Below are positions 1-6,194 of a DNA stretch of 7,806 nucleotides, piece by piece (within the stretch, counting starts at the first letter, position 1; every line of letters starts with the position of its first letter). The stretch covers positions 1 to 7,806 of the forward strand of contig JAGXII010000065.1 of the NCBI GenBank assembly GCA_024635735.1, given 5' to 3'. This stretch comes from Christiangramia sp. Lineage in GTDB: Bacteria > Bacteroidota > Bacteroidia > Flavobacteriales > Flavobacteriaceae. A model generated the notes under the pieces. The model saw only the letters and a list, made by a program, of their open reading frames with translations. It was not told the origin of the DNA and made no database searches. A program made the position numbers and the translations under genes.

Positions 1-1202
1 GGAGTTTGTTTTGCCAAAAAGTCTATATCAAGTTCCTCTGCCACTTTTTTAATTGGGCGAAGATGAACTTCAAAAATTTCTTTTCTTTCCCTAACATCCG
101 GAAGGTCAACATAAATTTGTCTGTCAAAACGTCCTGCTCTCATTAGAGCTTTATCCAGTACATCTGCACGGTTTGTGGCGGCAACAACTATTACATTGGT
201 GTTGGTCCCAAAACCATCCATTTCAGTAAGTAACTGGTTAAGGGTGTTTTCACGCTCATCATTGGAGCCGGAGAAATTGCTTTTACCCCTGGCACGTCCA
301 ATTGCATCTATCTCATCAATGAATATAATAGATGGTGACTTTTCTTTTGCCTGTTTAAACAAATCTCTAACCCTTGAGGCTCCAACTCCCACGAACATTT
401 CCACAAAATCGGAACCTGAAAGTGAGAAGAACGGAACTTTGGCTTCACCTGCAACAGCTTTTGCCAGTAAAGTTTTACCGGTTCCAGGAGGCCCTACCAG
501 TAATGCTCCTTTCGGGATTTTACCACCTAAAGCAGTATATTTTTCAGGTTGTTTAAGGAAATCTACAATTTCCTGTACCTCTTCCTTGGCGCCTTCAAGC
601 CCTGCAACATCTTTAAAAGACGTTTTAACATCGGTATTTTGATCAAATAACTTGGCTTTAGATTTTCCAATATTGAAGATCTGACCACCAGCACCTCCGC
701 CAGCCCCGGAACTCATTTTTCTCATAATGAATATCCAGACTCCAATAATCAGGATAAAAGGGAGTAATGCCCAGAAGAGCTCTCCAATTACATCGCTCGA
801 AGTGTCGTAAGTGACAATGGTATCAAGATTATTTTCTTTCTTGATCTCGTTAATGTCATTTTCAAAATTCTGAAGGTCCCCAAACTGAAAGCTATATACA
901 GGAACTTCCCCGGTTGGGAAAAGTTCAGGGTCTATATTCTTCTTATGTATTTCTTTTTCTCTGGCTTCATCGGTAAGATAAACCTTAGCCTGGTTACGGT
1001 TAATGATCTCGACTTTTTTGACATCACCATTCTTCAGGAATTCTTTAAATTCGGCAGGATTGGTTTTTGCGGGTTCAGAGAAACCTCCTCCTCCAAAGAA
1101 ATTAATTCCTAAAAATATAATGATGATCGCCGCATAAATCCAGTAGGCACTGAATTTAGGTTTTTTGGGATCCAACTTTTTTTTCGGTTTTTGATTCGCC
1201 AT
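1..1202 (-). CDS. ftsH: ATP-dependent zinc metalloprotease FtsH, 5' part (cut by window start)
   Basis: Membrane-anchored AAA+ protease that extracts and degrades damaged or short-lived membrane and cytosolic proteins. The ATG is at 1202-1200, and about 400 codons are present. The order seen is: a basic N-terminus; a first membrane segment at residues 19-36, followed by a glycine run (37-40); an extracytoplasmic domain to about 136; a second membrane segment (about 137-158); a Gly-rich linker; and the AAA module. The AAA module has Walker A GPPGTGKT (237-244), the pore loop and FVGVGASR signature (266-277), Walker B IIFIDE with D296/E297, and the second region of homology with N344, R345 and arginine fingers R358/R361. 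The HEXXH protease domain lies beyond the window, so zinc ligands cannot be checked. It starts 23 bp after the rsfS stop, with no Shine-Dalgarno sequence, and is probably cotranscribed with rsfS. Identification is secure; the gene is incomplete only because of the window edge. Confidence 0.97.
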   Translation of the reverse strand, partial: MANQKPKKKLDPKKPKFSAYWIYAAIIIIFLGINFFGGGGFSEPAKTNPAEFKEFLKNGDVKKVEIINRNQAKVYLTDEAREKEIHKKNIDPELFPTGEVPVYSFQFGDLQNFENDINEIKKENNLDTIVTYDTSSDVIGELFWALLPFILIIGVWIFIMRKMSSGAGGGAGGQIFNIGKSKAKLFDQNTDVKTSFKDVAGLEGAKEEVQEIVDFLKQPEKYTALGGKIPKGALLVGPPGTGKTLLAKAVAGEAKVPFFSLSGSDFVEMFVGVGASRVRDLFKQAKEKSPSIIFIDEIDAIGRARGKSNFSGSNDERENTLNQLLTEMDGFGTNTNVIVVAATNRADVLDKALMRAGRFDRQIYVDLPDVRERKEIFEVHLRPIKKVAEELDIDFLAKQT

Positions 1203-1225
1203 TCTTTCGTGGTAAAATTTAGATT

Positions 1226-1597
1226 TTAATAACTGCTTTCTATGGATGTGATCTTTGCATCACCCCAAAGACTCTCAATATCGTAAAATTCCCTGATATG
1301 TTTCTGGAAAACGTGAACAACTACGTTTACATAGTCCATTAAAACCCATTCGGCATTTTCACTTCCTTCAATATGCCAGGGTTTATCTTTCAGGCTTTTA
1401 CTAACTGTTTTTTGGATGGAATTTACTATGGCGTTAACCTGCGTGTTGGAAGTACCGTTGCAGATAATAAAATAATCACAAACTGTATTTTCAATTTTTC
1501 TAAGGTCCAGGATATCAATGTCATTTCCCTTTACTTCCTCTATCCCTTTTATAATATGTGCAATAAGTTGATCGCTGTTCGTTTCCTTTTTTGCCAT
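1226..1597 (-). CDS. rsfS: Ribosomal silencing factor RsfS
   Basis: RsfS (Iojap/DUF143 family) binds ribosomal protein uL14 on the large subunit and blocks subunit joining, lowering translation in stationary phase or starvation. The 123-residue product has the usual family length. It carries the family landmarks: D41-Y-F-I-I-C with the following GTS (48-50), the segment W74-H-I-E-G-S-E-N-A-E-W-V-L-M-D-Y (74-89) and the C-terminal REFYDIESLWGDA (102-114). The ATG at 1597-1595 is the only sensible start. ftsH follows 23 bp downstream on the same strand, and birA is transcribed away on the other side. The upstream region has a TAAATTTG box suited to a bacteroidotal sigma factor but no Shine-Dalgarno sequence, which is normal for this phylum. 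Confidence 0.96.
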   Translation of the reverse strand: MAKKETNSDQLIAHIIKGIEEVKGNDIDILDLRKIENTVCDYFIICNGTSNTQVNAIVNSIQKTVSKSLKDKPWHIEGSENAEWVLMDYVNVVVHVFQKHIREFYDIESLWGDAKITSIESSY

Positions 1598-1615
1598 TAA
1601 ATTTATTTATTTACG

Positions 1616-1623
1616 CAAATTTA
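1616..1623 (-). promoter_or_regulatory. Candidate -7 box for rsfS-ftsH
   Basis: On the minus strand these bases read TAAATTTG, an exact match to the TAnnTTTG box of Bacteroidota promoters. Transcription would begin near 1610, about a dozen bases before the rsfS start. I found no TTG at the expected -33 spacing, so the call rests on the -7 box and its position. Confidence 0.42.
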
Positions 1624-1690
1624 TCATTTTTTTGCTCTTTTACTGAGATTGTTAACACAAGATTTAACGCCTCAATTTCTTTCATCTATT

Positions 1691-2422
1691 ATGCGTATAA
1701 TCAAAGTTAGTGCCATTGATTCCACTAATTCTTTCGCAAGGAAGTTTTACGAAGGCGATCCAGATTTTGAACCGGTTTGTGTACAGGCTGCTCATCAAAC
1801 CAAAGGGCGCGGTCAAAGAGGATCAAATTGGGAGTCAAAAGCTGGTGAAAACCTCACTTTCAGTATTCTTTATCCGCAAAAGAAGCTTGCTGTTTCCAAA
1901 CATTTTATATTGAGTGCGACAATTTCTCTGGCAGTTTTAGAAACACTGGAAAAATTTTCTATTCCAAATCTTAAGGTAAAATGGCCTAACGACATTCTGT
2001 CAGCCAGAAAAAAAGTGGGTGGAATACTTATTGAAAATGTATTAAAAACTAACAGGATAGTTGCCAGTATCATAGGAATTGGCATTAATGTAAATCAAAC
2101 TGATTTTGAAGGTCTGGACCAGGCCGGGTCTCTGAAAACCATTACGGGGAAAACTTATTCTTTAGACCATCTTCTGGATGAATTAGTTGAAAATATTGTA
2201 TACAAATTACAGAAATTATATGCCTCTGAACAGACTGATGTGTTGGAGCAATATTCTCAAAATATGTTCAGAAAAGATGAGGTTTCGGTTTTTGAATTGC
2301 CCAATGGAAAAAGGATCAACGGGATTATTAGGGGCGTAAGCCTGGAAGGTAAATTAAAACTGGAAACAGAAGATTCAGTTTTTCATACATTCAATTTGAA
2401 AGAAATAAAGATGCTCTATTAA
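1691..2422 (+). CDS. birA: Biotin--[acetyl-CoA-carboxylase] ligase, monofunctional
   Basis: Activates biotin with ATP and transfers it to the biotin carrier lysine of acetyl-CoA carboxylase and similar enzymes in the cytoplasm. Starting at ATG 1691 the protein has 243 residues. It shows DSTN (10-13), the biotinyl-AMP loop G39-R-G-Q-R-G44, the KWPND motif (97-101) and KVGGILIE (108-115), which are the catalytic core motifs of the BirA/LplA fold. A small C-terminal domain follows from roughly residue 190. There is no N-terminal winged-helix DNA-binding domain, so it should be a ligase only, not a biotin-operon repressor. An in-frame TTG at 1649 would add 14 residues. I prefer the ATG because the flavobacterial family, as I remember it, begins directly with an M-x-I-I-K strand. 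The gene diverges from rsfS and ends at a hairpin terminator shared with the SRPBCC gene. Confidence 0.95.
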   Translation: MRIIKVSAIDSTNSFARKFYEGDPDFEPVCVQAAHQTKGRGQRGSNWESKAGENLTFSILYPQKKLAVSKHFILSATISLAVLETLEKFSIPNLKVKWPNDILSARKKVGGILIENVLKTNRIVASIIGIGINVNQTDFEGLDQAGSLKTITGKTYSLDHLLDELVENIVYKLQKLYASEQTDVLEQYSQNMFRKDEVSVFELPNGKRINGIIRGVSLEGKLKLETEDSVFHTFNLKEIKMLY

Positions 2423-2450
2423 AAAAGACGGAAATTTTCCGGCTTTTTTT
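2421..2450. terminator. Bidirectional hairpin terminator between birA and the pyrE operon
   Basis: The stem pairs AAAAAAG (2421-2427) with CTTTTTT (2443-2449), skips an A2428/G2442 mismatch, then pairs CGGAA (2429-2433) with TTCCG (2437-2441) around a 3-base loop. A T run follows the stem on each strand, so it can stop birA going right and the SRPBCC gene going left. The A of the birA stop codon is already part of the stem. It sits between two convergent genes, exactly where a shared terminator is needed. Confidence 0.85.
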
Positions 2451-2467
2451 ATTTTATTCCAGTGCTC

Positions 2468-2860
2468 TTAGAGCTTTGATGCATTTTCGCTTAGGGTATT
2501 GATGAATTTTTGAAGCGGGCCTTTAATCATCATGCTCATCATGGCATTAAATTTTCCTTCAAAATCCATAAATAATTCCCTCTCGTTAGCTCCGGACTCA
2601 TCAATATGAACATTAAGACTGAATGGGAATTTCTCTGAGGTAGAACCCAGTTTTACCAGATTTGGTTCATTGATTTCAGTAATTTTAAGCCTTATTTCAG
2701 GCATTCCCTTTAACTGAAAATGAAAAGTATCTTCATTAATTGCTTCAAATCTTTCAATATTTTCAGGCATTAGCTGCTCGTAGTTCTTCACATTAGTTAA
2801 AAACTCAAACATTTCCTGTTGGCTCTTTCCAGCCTTAACTCTTGGACTTTCTAATTTCAT
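2468..2860 (-). CDS. SRPBCC (START-like) family protein of unknown ligand
   Basis: A 130-residue soluble protein with no signal peptide or membrane segment. The pattern fits the SRPBCC/polyketide-cyclase-like helix-grip fold: an N-terminal strand (about 2-9), a short helix with QQEMFEFLTN (14-23), the segment NVKNYEQLMPENI, a run of alternating strands through the middle, and a long C-terminal helix (from about 106) that would close the pocket. Such proteins bind lipids or other hydrophobic molecules, but the sequence does not reveal the ligand. The ATG at 2860-2858 lies just 2 bp after the pyrE stop, so the two genes are almost certainly cotranscribed and perhaps translationally coupled. Transcription ends at the hairpin at 2421-2450. 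Fold assignment is by eye from length and pattern; function is unknown. Confidence 0.8.
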   Translation of the reverse strand: MKLESPRVKAGKSQQEMFEFLTNVKNYEQLMPENIERFEAINEDTFHFQLKGMPEIRLKITEINEPNLVKLGSTSEKFPFSLNVHIDESGANERELFMDFEGKFNAMMSMMIKGPLQKFINTLSENASKL

Positions 2861-2862
2861 AT

Positions 2863-3504
2863 TTAAACTTTCCAGTTTGCCGGATCTTCACGCCATTTTC
2901 TTAGCACGACAGCTTCTTCAGCATTTATATAAGTTGTGTTTTGTGCGGTCTCAATAAGATGTTCGTAATCACTTAAAGTAAAAAGTTCCACTCCTGCCTC
3001 CTTAAAATTTTCTTCAGAGGTATTAAATCCATAAGTGAAAATGGCAAACATTCCTTTGACTTGTGCTCCGGCTTCATTTAAAGCTTTCACAGCATTTAAA
3101 GAACTTTTTCCTGTGCTTATTAGATCCTCAATAACCACTACTGTTTGACCTTCTTCAAGATTTCCTTCGATTTGATTCTGGCGACCATGTCCTTTTGGCT
3201 CAGGTCTTACATAAGCAAAAGGAAGGCTAAGGTACTCTGCCACAAGCATTCCTATTCCTATAGCTCCTGTGGCTACGGCAGCAATTACATCGGGCTTTCC
3301 ATATTTCTCTTCAATCTGTTTTGCGAAGTGCTCTCTCACGTAATTTCTTATCATTGGATAAGAAAGGATTATTCTGTTATCGCAATAGATAGGCGATTTC
3401 CAGCCGCTGGCCCACGTAAAGGGGTCTTGTGGTTCTAATTTTATTGCTTTAATTTGCAACAAAAGCTCAGCAGTCTTTTTTGCTGTTTCTTTATTCAAAA
3501 TCAT
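2863..3504 (-). CDS. pyrE: Orotate phosphoribosyltransferase
   Basis: Joins orotate and PRPP to give OMP, the fifth step of de novo pyrimidine synthesis, in the cytoplasm as a dimer. The 213-residue length is normal. The PRPP-binding signature VVVIEDLISTGKS occupies residues 122-134, with the acidic pair E126/D127. The flexible catalytic loop R100-P-E-P-K-G-H-G-R108 carries the conserved Lys104 and His106 contributed across the dimer. VATGAIGIG (77-85) precedes it. The ATG at 3504-3502 is supported by the usual N-terminal length. It is the first gene of a two-gene operon with the SRPBCC gene. Its start codon is only 8 bp from that of the divergent NUDIX gene, so its promoter must reach into that gene. 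Confidence 0.97.
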   Translation of the reverse strand: MILNKETAKKTAELLLQIKAIKLEPQDPFTWASGWKSPIYCDNRIILSYPMIRNYVREHFAKQIEEKYGKPDVIAAVATGAIGIGMLVAEYLSLPFAYVRPEPKGHGRQNQIEGNLEEGQTVVVIEDLISTGKSSLNAVKALNEAGAQVKGMFAIFTYGFNTSEENFKEAGVELFTLSDYEHLIETAQNTTYINAEEAVVLRKWREDPANWKV

Positions 3505-3509
3505 AGCTG

Positions 3510-3517
3510 CAAATGTA
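3510..3517 (-). promoter_or_regulatory. Candidate -7 box for pyrE, overlapping the NUDIX start codon
   Basis: The minus strand reads TACATTTG here, an exact TAnnTTTG match. The ATG of the divergent NUDIX gene (3513-3515) lies inside the box. Transcription from it would start around 3504-3506, giving a pyrE transcript with almost no leader. No clear TTG is found at the -33 spacing, so the call is provisional. Confidence 0.4.
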
Positions 3518-4136
3518 TAAAGTTTTTGTGAATGATATTCCCATAATTCTTTCCACGCAAAAAGATATTGGAGAAAATTATACTTCTTTCCCTATTAAAA
3601 AAGTCCGACTTAAAAAGGTGATTAAAAGAATCATTAAGGGTGAACTATTGTATGTGAACCTTTATCATACTGATGAAGAGAAGCTTCTAAAGTACCTGTT
3701 CAAAAAGATGAAGGTGATTACTGCAGCTGGCGGAATGGTGGTAAATCCCAAAAAGGAAATTCTTTTCATCTATAGAAACAGGCGCTGGGACCTTCCAAAA
3801 GGTAAAACTGAAAAAAATGAAGACATTGAAACCTGCGCTATCAGGGAAGTTAAGGAAGAAACAGGAGTTCAGAATCTTGAAATAAAAAGGTTTATTACAA
3901 AGACTTACCACGTTTTTAAGCGAAAAGGAAAACTCAGATTGAAGGAAACATACTGGTATGAAATGTATACCGAATACGATGGGGAGCTAATTCCGGAAGA
4001 AAGTGAGGGCATCAAAAAGGTAAAATGGAAAAACTACGAAAAGACTCAGAAGGCTCTTAAGAAGTCTTATGCAAATATTAAGATGTTATTTCCGGAAAAA
4101 TACTTAGCGGGGAAGTCTAAAGACTGGGTAGCGTAA
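3513..4136 (+). CDS. NUDIX hydrolase with N-terminal extension
   Basis: A cytoplasmic hydrolase of nucleoside-diphosphate-linked compounds; the substrate is not evident. The 207-residue protein has a complete Nudix box, Gx5Ex7REUxEExGU, at residues 97-119: G97, E103, R111, E112, then E115/E116 (metal ligands), T117 and G118-V119. The core domain runs from about residue 67 (KVITAAGGMVV) to about 175. Residues 1-66 form an extra segment, MYKVFVNDIP onward, rich in Lys and Ile, that I cannot assign. Lysine makes up about 18% of the protein (37 of 207), so it should be basic. The ATG at 3513 has no Shine-Dalgarno sequence. It diverges from pyrE by 8 bp, and its last 33 bp overlap the end of the M14 peptidase gene on the other strand. 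Confidence 0.92.
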   Translation: MYKVFVNDIPIILSTQKDIGENYTSFPIKKVRLKKVIKRIIKGELLYVNLYHTDEEKLLKYLFKKMKVITAAGGMVVNPKKEILFIYRNRRWDLPKGKTEKNEDIETCAIREVKEETGVQNLEIKRFITKTYHVFKRKGKLRLKETYWYEMYTEYDGELIPEESEGIKKVKWKNYEKTQKALKKSYANIKMLFPEKYLAGKSKDWVA

Positions 4137-5855
4137 ATGCGCTTTTTCGTAATGATCAGAGTGTTTGTGTAACCAGTCTAATTGTGCATACCAACTGTTT
4201 CTAAACTCGGAGTCTGTACTTTTTTTCTTTTCAAACTCTTCTTTTAAATTGGGGTCACCTTCCAGTAATTTAGCGGCTATATCTTCAAAAACGTATGGCG
4301 AGAATCCCTCTTTTTGCTGGAGAATTGTATCGAAAAAGTTCCAGTTAAAGAACGAATCTACTGCAAATGGTTCCAGGGTTTCGATTAAATATCTCGCGCC
4401 ATCCTGAAAGGTTGTAATTAAATAATCCCCTTTTTGAAATCGTATCAATTCAGTAGTTTTACTAAACTTAGAATCCCTGTGGAGATAGTGTCCTTCGTAA
4501 GCCGAATCAACAGTTTTGTAGTCTTCCAGATGATATACTTCTACTTTAATGAGGGTATCTCTTTCAAGAGTCTCCATTTTAATGTTGTTCAACTTTAGTA
4601 GGTCAATAACCTTCCACCAGCCCTGAGGGATAATATAAGCACGTGGAATATCAATTTCCTCTGTCACTTTAAAGTTGTCGAAATATTCAATTTCTTTGGT
4701 AAATGGTTTGTCGCGGTTATATTTTAAACGTTGTTGCCCTGTAACTTCACTCGTGATTTTTTCTCCTTCATAACCCTTAAAATCTCTCTTTGAAGGATTC
4801 TCTTTATCTACCTCAAATTTTAAATTATAATGGCGATCTGTCAGGTATTTTCTTTTAGCCTGTGCACGAAGATCTTTAATTATGCTTGTTTGATTATCTG
4901 TAATATTAACCATGGATTTCATAAGCTCATAGGTGCCCTTTACTCTTTTATCATAAGGTTTAAGCATATGAGTTTCTACCATCATTCCCAGAGTATTCCA
5001 TAAGGTGGTATAACCAGTGGAATAGCGTGGATAATCCATGAATTGAGAAAATCCAGTTTCCGGAACTTCATTAAAAACATTTACGTAAGGTGTAATATCC
5101 CAGTCTTTAGCTTTTAAAGAATCTTCCAGGGTGGGCATCATTTTTTGTTGAATGTATTCTCCGAGGTTTCCGCCAAGTTTGTCATGTTGGGTAAATAAAT
5201 GAGTGAGAGTATATTGATAATCTGCCCCATTACTTACATGATTATCTATAAAAACATCAGGATTCAAATAATGAAAGATCTTATAAAAAGACTGCGTGTT
5301 TTTAGTATCGGCTTTTATAAAATCCCTGTTTAAGTCGTAGTTACGTGCATTCCCACGAAAACCATATTCTTTGGGACCATTCTGATTAGTTCTGGTAGTG
5401 GAATTCCTGTTTAGGGATCCTCCAACATTATAGACAGGAATGGTAGCGATAATCGTATTGTTTGGTGCGGGTATTGAATCTCCGGCGAGATCCCTGAAAA
5501 GCATCATGGTAGCATCTATACCATCACTTTCTCCAGGATGAATGCCGTTATTTATGAGAAGAACGCTGTATTTTTTTCTTATTTTCTCAATATCGGTTTC
5601 CCCGCTGTTGTTATATATAGCTAGATGAAGGGGCTTTCCACTGTCGGTTTTACCAATATCCATGAGAGTAATACTTGGATATGCGTCTGCCAGTTGCCGG
5701 TAAAAATCAATGACCTCCTCATAGGTCGCGGTCTCCGTTCCACCAGATTTTTCGAATTGCGTTTCGAAGTCATATTCCTTTACCAGCCGGTATTTTGATA
5801 GATCGCAGGACACCAGGCTGATTACAATCCCCAATATCAACCATAGTTTTTTCAT
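4104..5855 (-). CDS. M14 family zinc carboxypeptidase-like lipoprotein
   Basis: Predicted exported lipoprotein peptidase of 583 residues. The N-terminus has two lysines, a hydrophobic stretch and the lipobox L14-V-S-C17, so Cys17 should be lipidated. The catalytic domain (about 45-320) shows the M14 zinc ligands H106 and E109 in HPGES and H206 in DNHVSNG. R177 in NRDF matches the substrate-binding Arg, and E294 in VETH is in the place of the general base. All key residues are present, so it looks active. The C-terminal part, roughly 320-583, is long for the family core and I recognise no domain in it. Substrate (peptide, or cell-wall peptide) is unknown. The ATG at 5855-5853 gives a clean signal peptide. 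It converges on, and overlaps, the NUDIX gene by 33 bp, and diverges from the TonB-dependent receptor gene across 339 bp. Confidence 0.92.
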   Translation of the reverse strand: MKKLWLILGIVISLVSCDLSKYRLVKEYDFETQFEKSGGTETATYEEVIDFYRQLADAYPSITLMDIGKTDSGKPLHLAIYNNSGETDIEKIRKKYSVLLINNGIHPGESDGIDATMMLFRDLAGDSIPAPNNTIIATIPVYNVGGSLNRNSTTRTNQNGPKEYGFRGNARNYDLNRDFIKADTKNTQSFYKIFHYLNPDVFIDNHVSNGADYQYTLTHLFTQHDKLGGNLGEYIQQKMMPTLEDSLKAKDWDITPYVNVFNEVPETGFSQFMDYPRYSTGYTTLWNTLGMMVETHMLKPYDKRVKGTYELMKSMVNITDNQTSIIKDLRAQAKRKYLTDRHYNLKFEVDKENPSKRDFKGYEGEKITSEVTGQQRLKYNRDKPFTKEIEYFDNFKVTEEIDIPRAYIIPQGWWKVIDLLKLNNIKMETLERDTLIKVEVYHLEDYKTVDSAYEGHYLHRDSKFSKTTELIRFQKGDYLITTFQDGARYLIETLEPFAVDSFFNWNFFDTILQQKEGFSPYVFEDIAAKLLEGDPNLKEEFEKKKSTDSEFRNSWYAQLDWLHKHSDHYEKAHLRYPVFRLPR

Positions 5856-5878
5856 AAAATATTCTGAAAATCTTGCTG

Positions 5879-5910
5879 TAAACTTAATTAAAAAGTCTGA
5901 AAGCAGCCAA
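5879..5910 (-). promoter_or_regulatory. Candidate promoter for the M14 peptidase gene
   Basis: On the minus strand a TTG (5910-5908) is followed after 21 bp by TAAGTTTA (5886-5879). This matches 5 of the 6 fixed bases of TAnnTTTG at a spacing acceptable for Bacteroidota -33/-7 promoters. The implied start is near 5873, leaving a leader of under 20 bases before the ATG at 5855. Confidence 0.42.
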
Positions 5911-5933
5911 AATAGAAGGATTTATCTCATGAA

Positions 5934-5959
5934 ATACATTAGTTAAAGAATTAATGTAT
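5934..5959. repeat. Hairpin with 11-bp stem
   Basis: ATACATTA (5934-5941) is perfectly repeated in inverse as TAATGTAT (5952-5959). The stem extends inward by a G-T wobble and two T-A pairs to a 4-base loop, AAAG. There is no T run and no gene ends here, so it is not a standard terminator. An operator or an RNA structural element is possible. Confidence 0.65.
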
Positions 5960-5986
5960 ATCCGTTTTTAGTCATAATAGTTATCT

Positions 5987-6070
5987 CGTCACCCTGAATT
6001 TATTTCAGGGTCTCAATTTATAATGAGGATTTATAGTATTTTAAGATTCTGAAACAAGTTCAGAATGACG
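5987..6070. repeat. Nested palindromic repeat, REP/MITE-like
   Basis: The element opens with CGTCA (5987-5991) and closes with TGACG (6066-6070). Each end carries its own hairpin: CCCTGAA (5992-5998) with TTCAGGG (6004-6010) around a 5-base loop, and ATTCTGAA (6046-6053) with TTCAGAAT (6059-6066), also around 5 bases. The two halves are imperfect inverted copies of each other. The bases that differ between halves change together, so each small stem stays paired. The middle 35 bp are AT-rich. From memory, such CTGAAcnnGTTTCAG-type palindromes are scattered between genes in many Bacteroidota genomes. No target-site duplication is obvious. Confidence 0.75.
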
Positions 6071-6178
6071 CACTTTATTAAATTAGGATACTTACGGACA
6101 ATCAAAAGAATTAATAATCAAAACTTCCTTCTCTCTCTTAGGTACTTTTTCTAAATCTGCCGTATTATGTTTACTTTC

Positions 6179-6183
6179 GGAGG
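6179..6183 (+). promoter_or_regulatory. Strong Shine-Dalgarno sequence before the receptor gene
   Basis: GGAGG lies 11 bases before the TTG at 6195. It is the only good ribosome binding site in the window. Since a stop codon stands in frame at 6189 and no ATG lies between, this site fixes TTG 6195 as the start. Confidence 0.75.
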
Positions 6184-6194
6184 AAAATTAAATA

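Larger units (their letters stand above)
5856..6194. other. Divergent intergenic region with two palindromic structures
   Basis: The 339 bp between the M14 and receptor genes hold no convincing coding sequence. From left to right I see a candidate promoter for the M14 gene (5879-5910), a hairpin (5934-5959), an 84-bp nested palindrome (5987-6070), and then about 100 AT-rich bases with a pyrimidine-rich run (about 6124-6139). A near-match to a -7 box, TATGTTTA, at 6166-6173 lacks a visible -33 partner. The receptor's ribosome binding site ends the region. Confidence 0.75.

Noticed and set aside
175..642. 155-codon open frame on the plus strand
   Set aside because: It lies antisense to the highly conserved AAA domain of ftsH, and its protein has no recognisable features; it is a shadow frame.
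1650..1657. Palindrome TGTTAACA between rsfS and birA as an operator
   Set aside because: It is 8 bases long with no extension of symmetry on either side, and BirA here lacks a DNA-binding domain.
1649..1690. TTG start adding 14 residues to BirA
   Set aside because: There is no Shine-Dalgarno sequence, the added residues do not look like the family, and ATG 1691 starts right at the conserved first strand. A winged-helix domain would need far more residues.
4165..4407. 80-codon open frame on the plus strand
   Set aside because: It is antisense to the C-terminal part of the M14 gene and low in complexity, so it is a shadow frame.
6100..6123. Direct repeat AATCAAAA, 16 bp apart
   Set aside because: It is only 8 bases in an AT-rich spacer, without further copies or symmetry; chance is enough to explain it.
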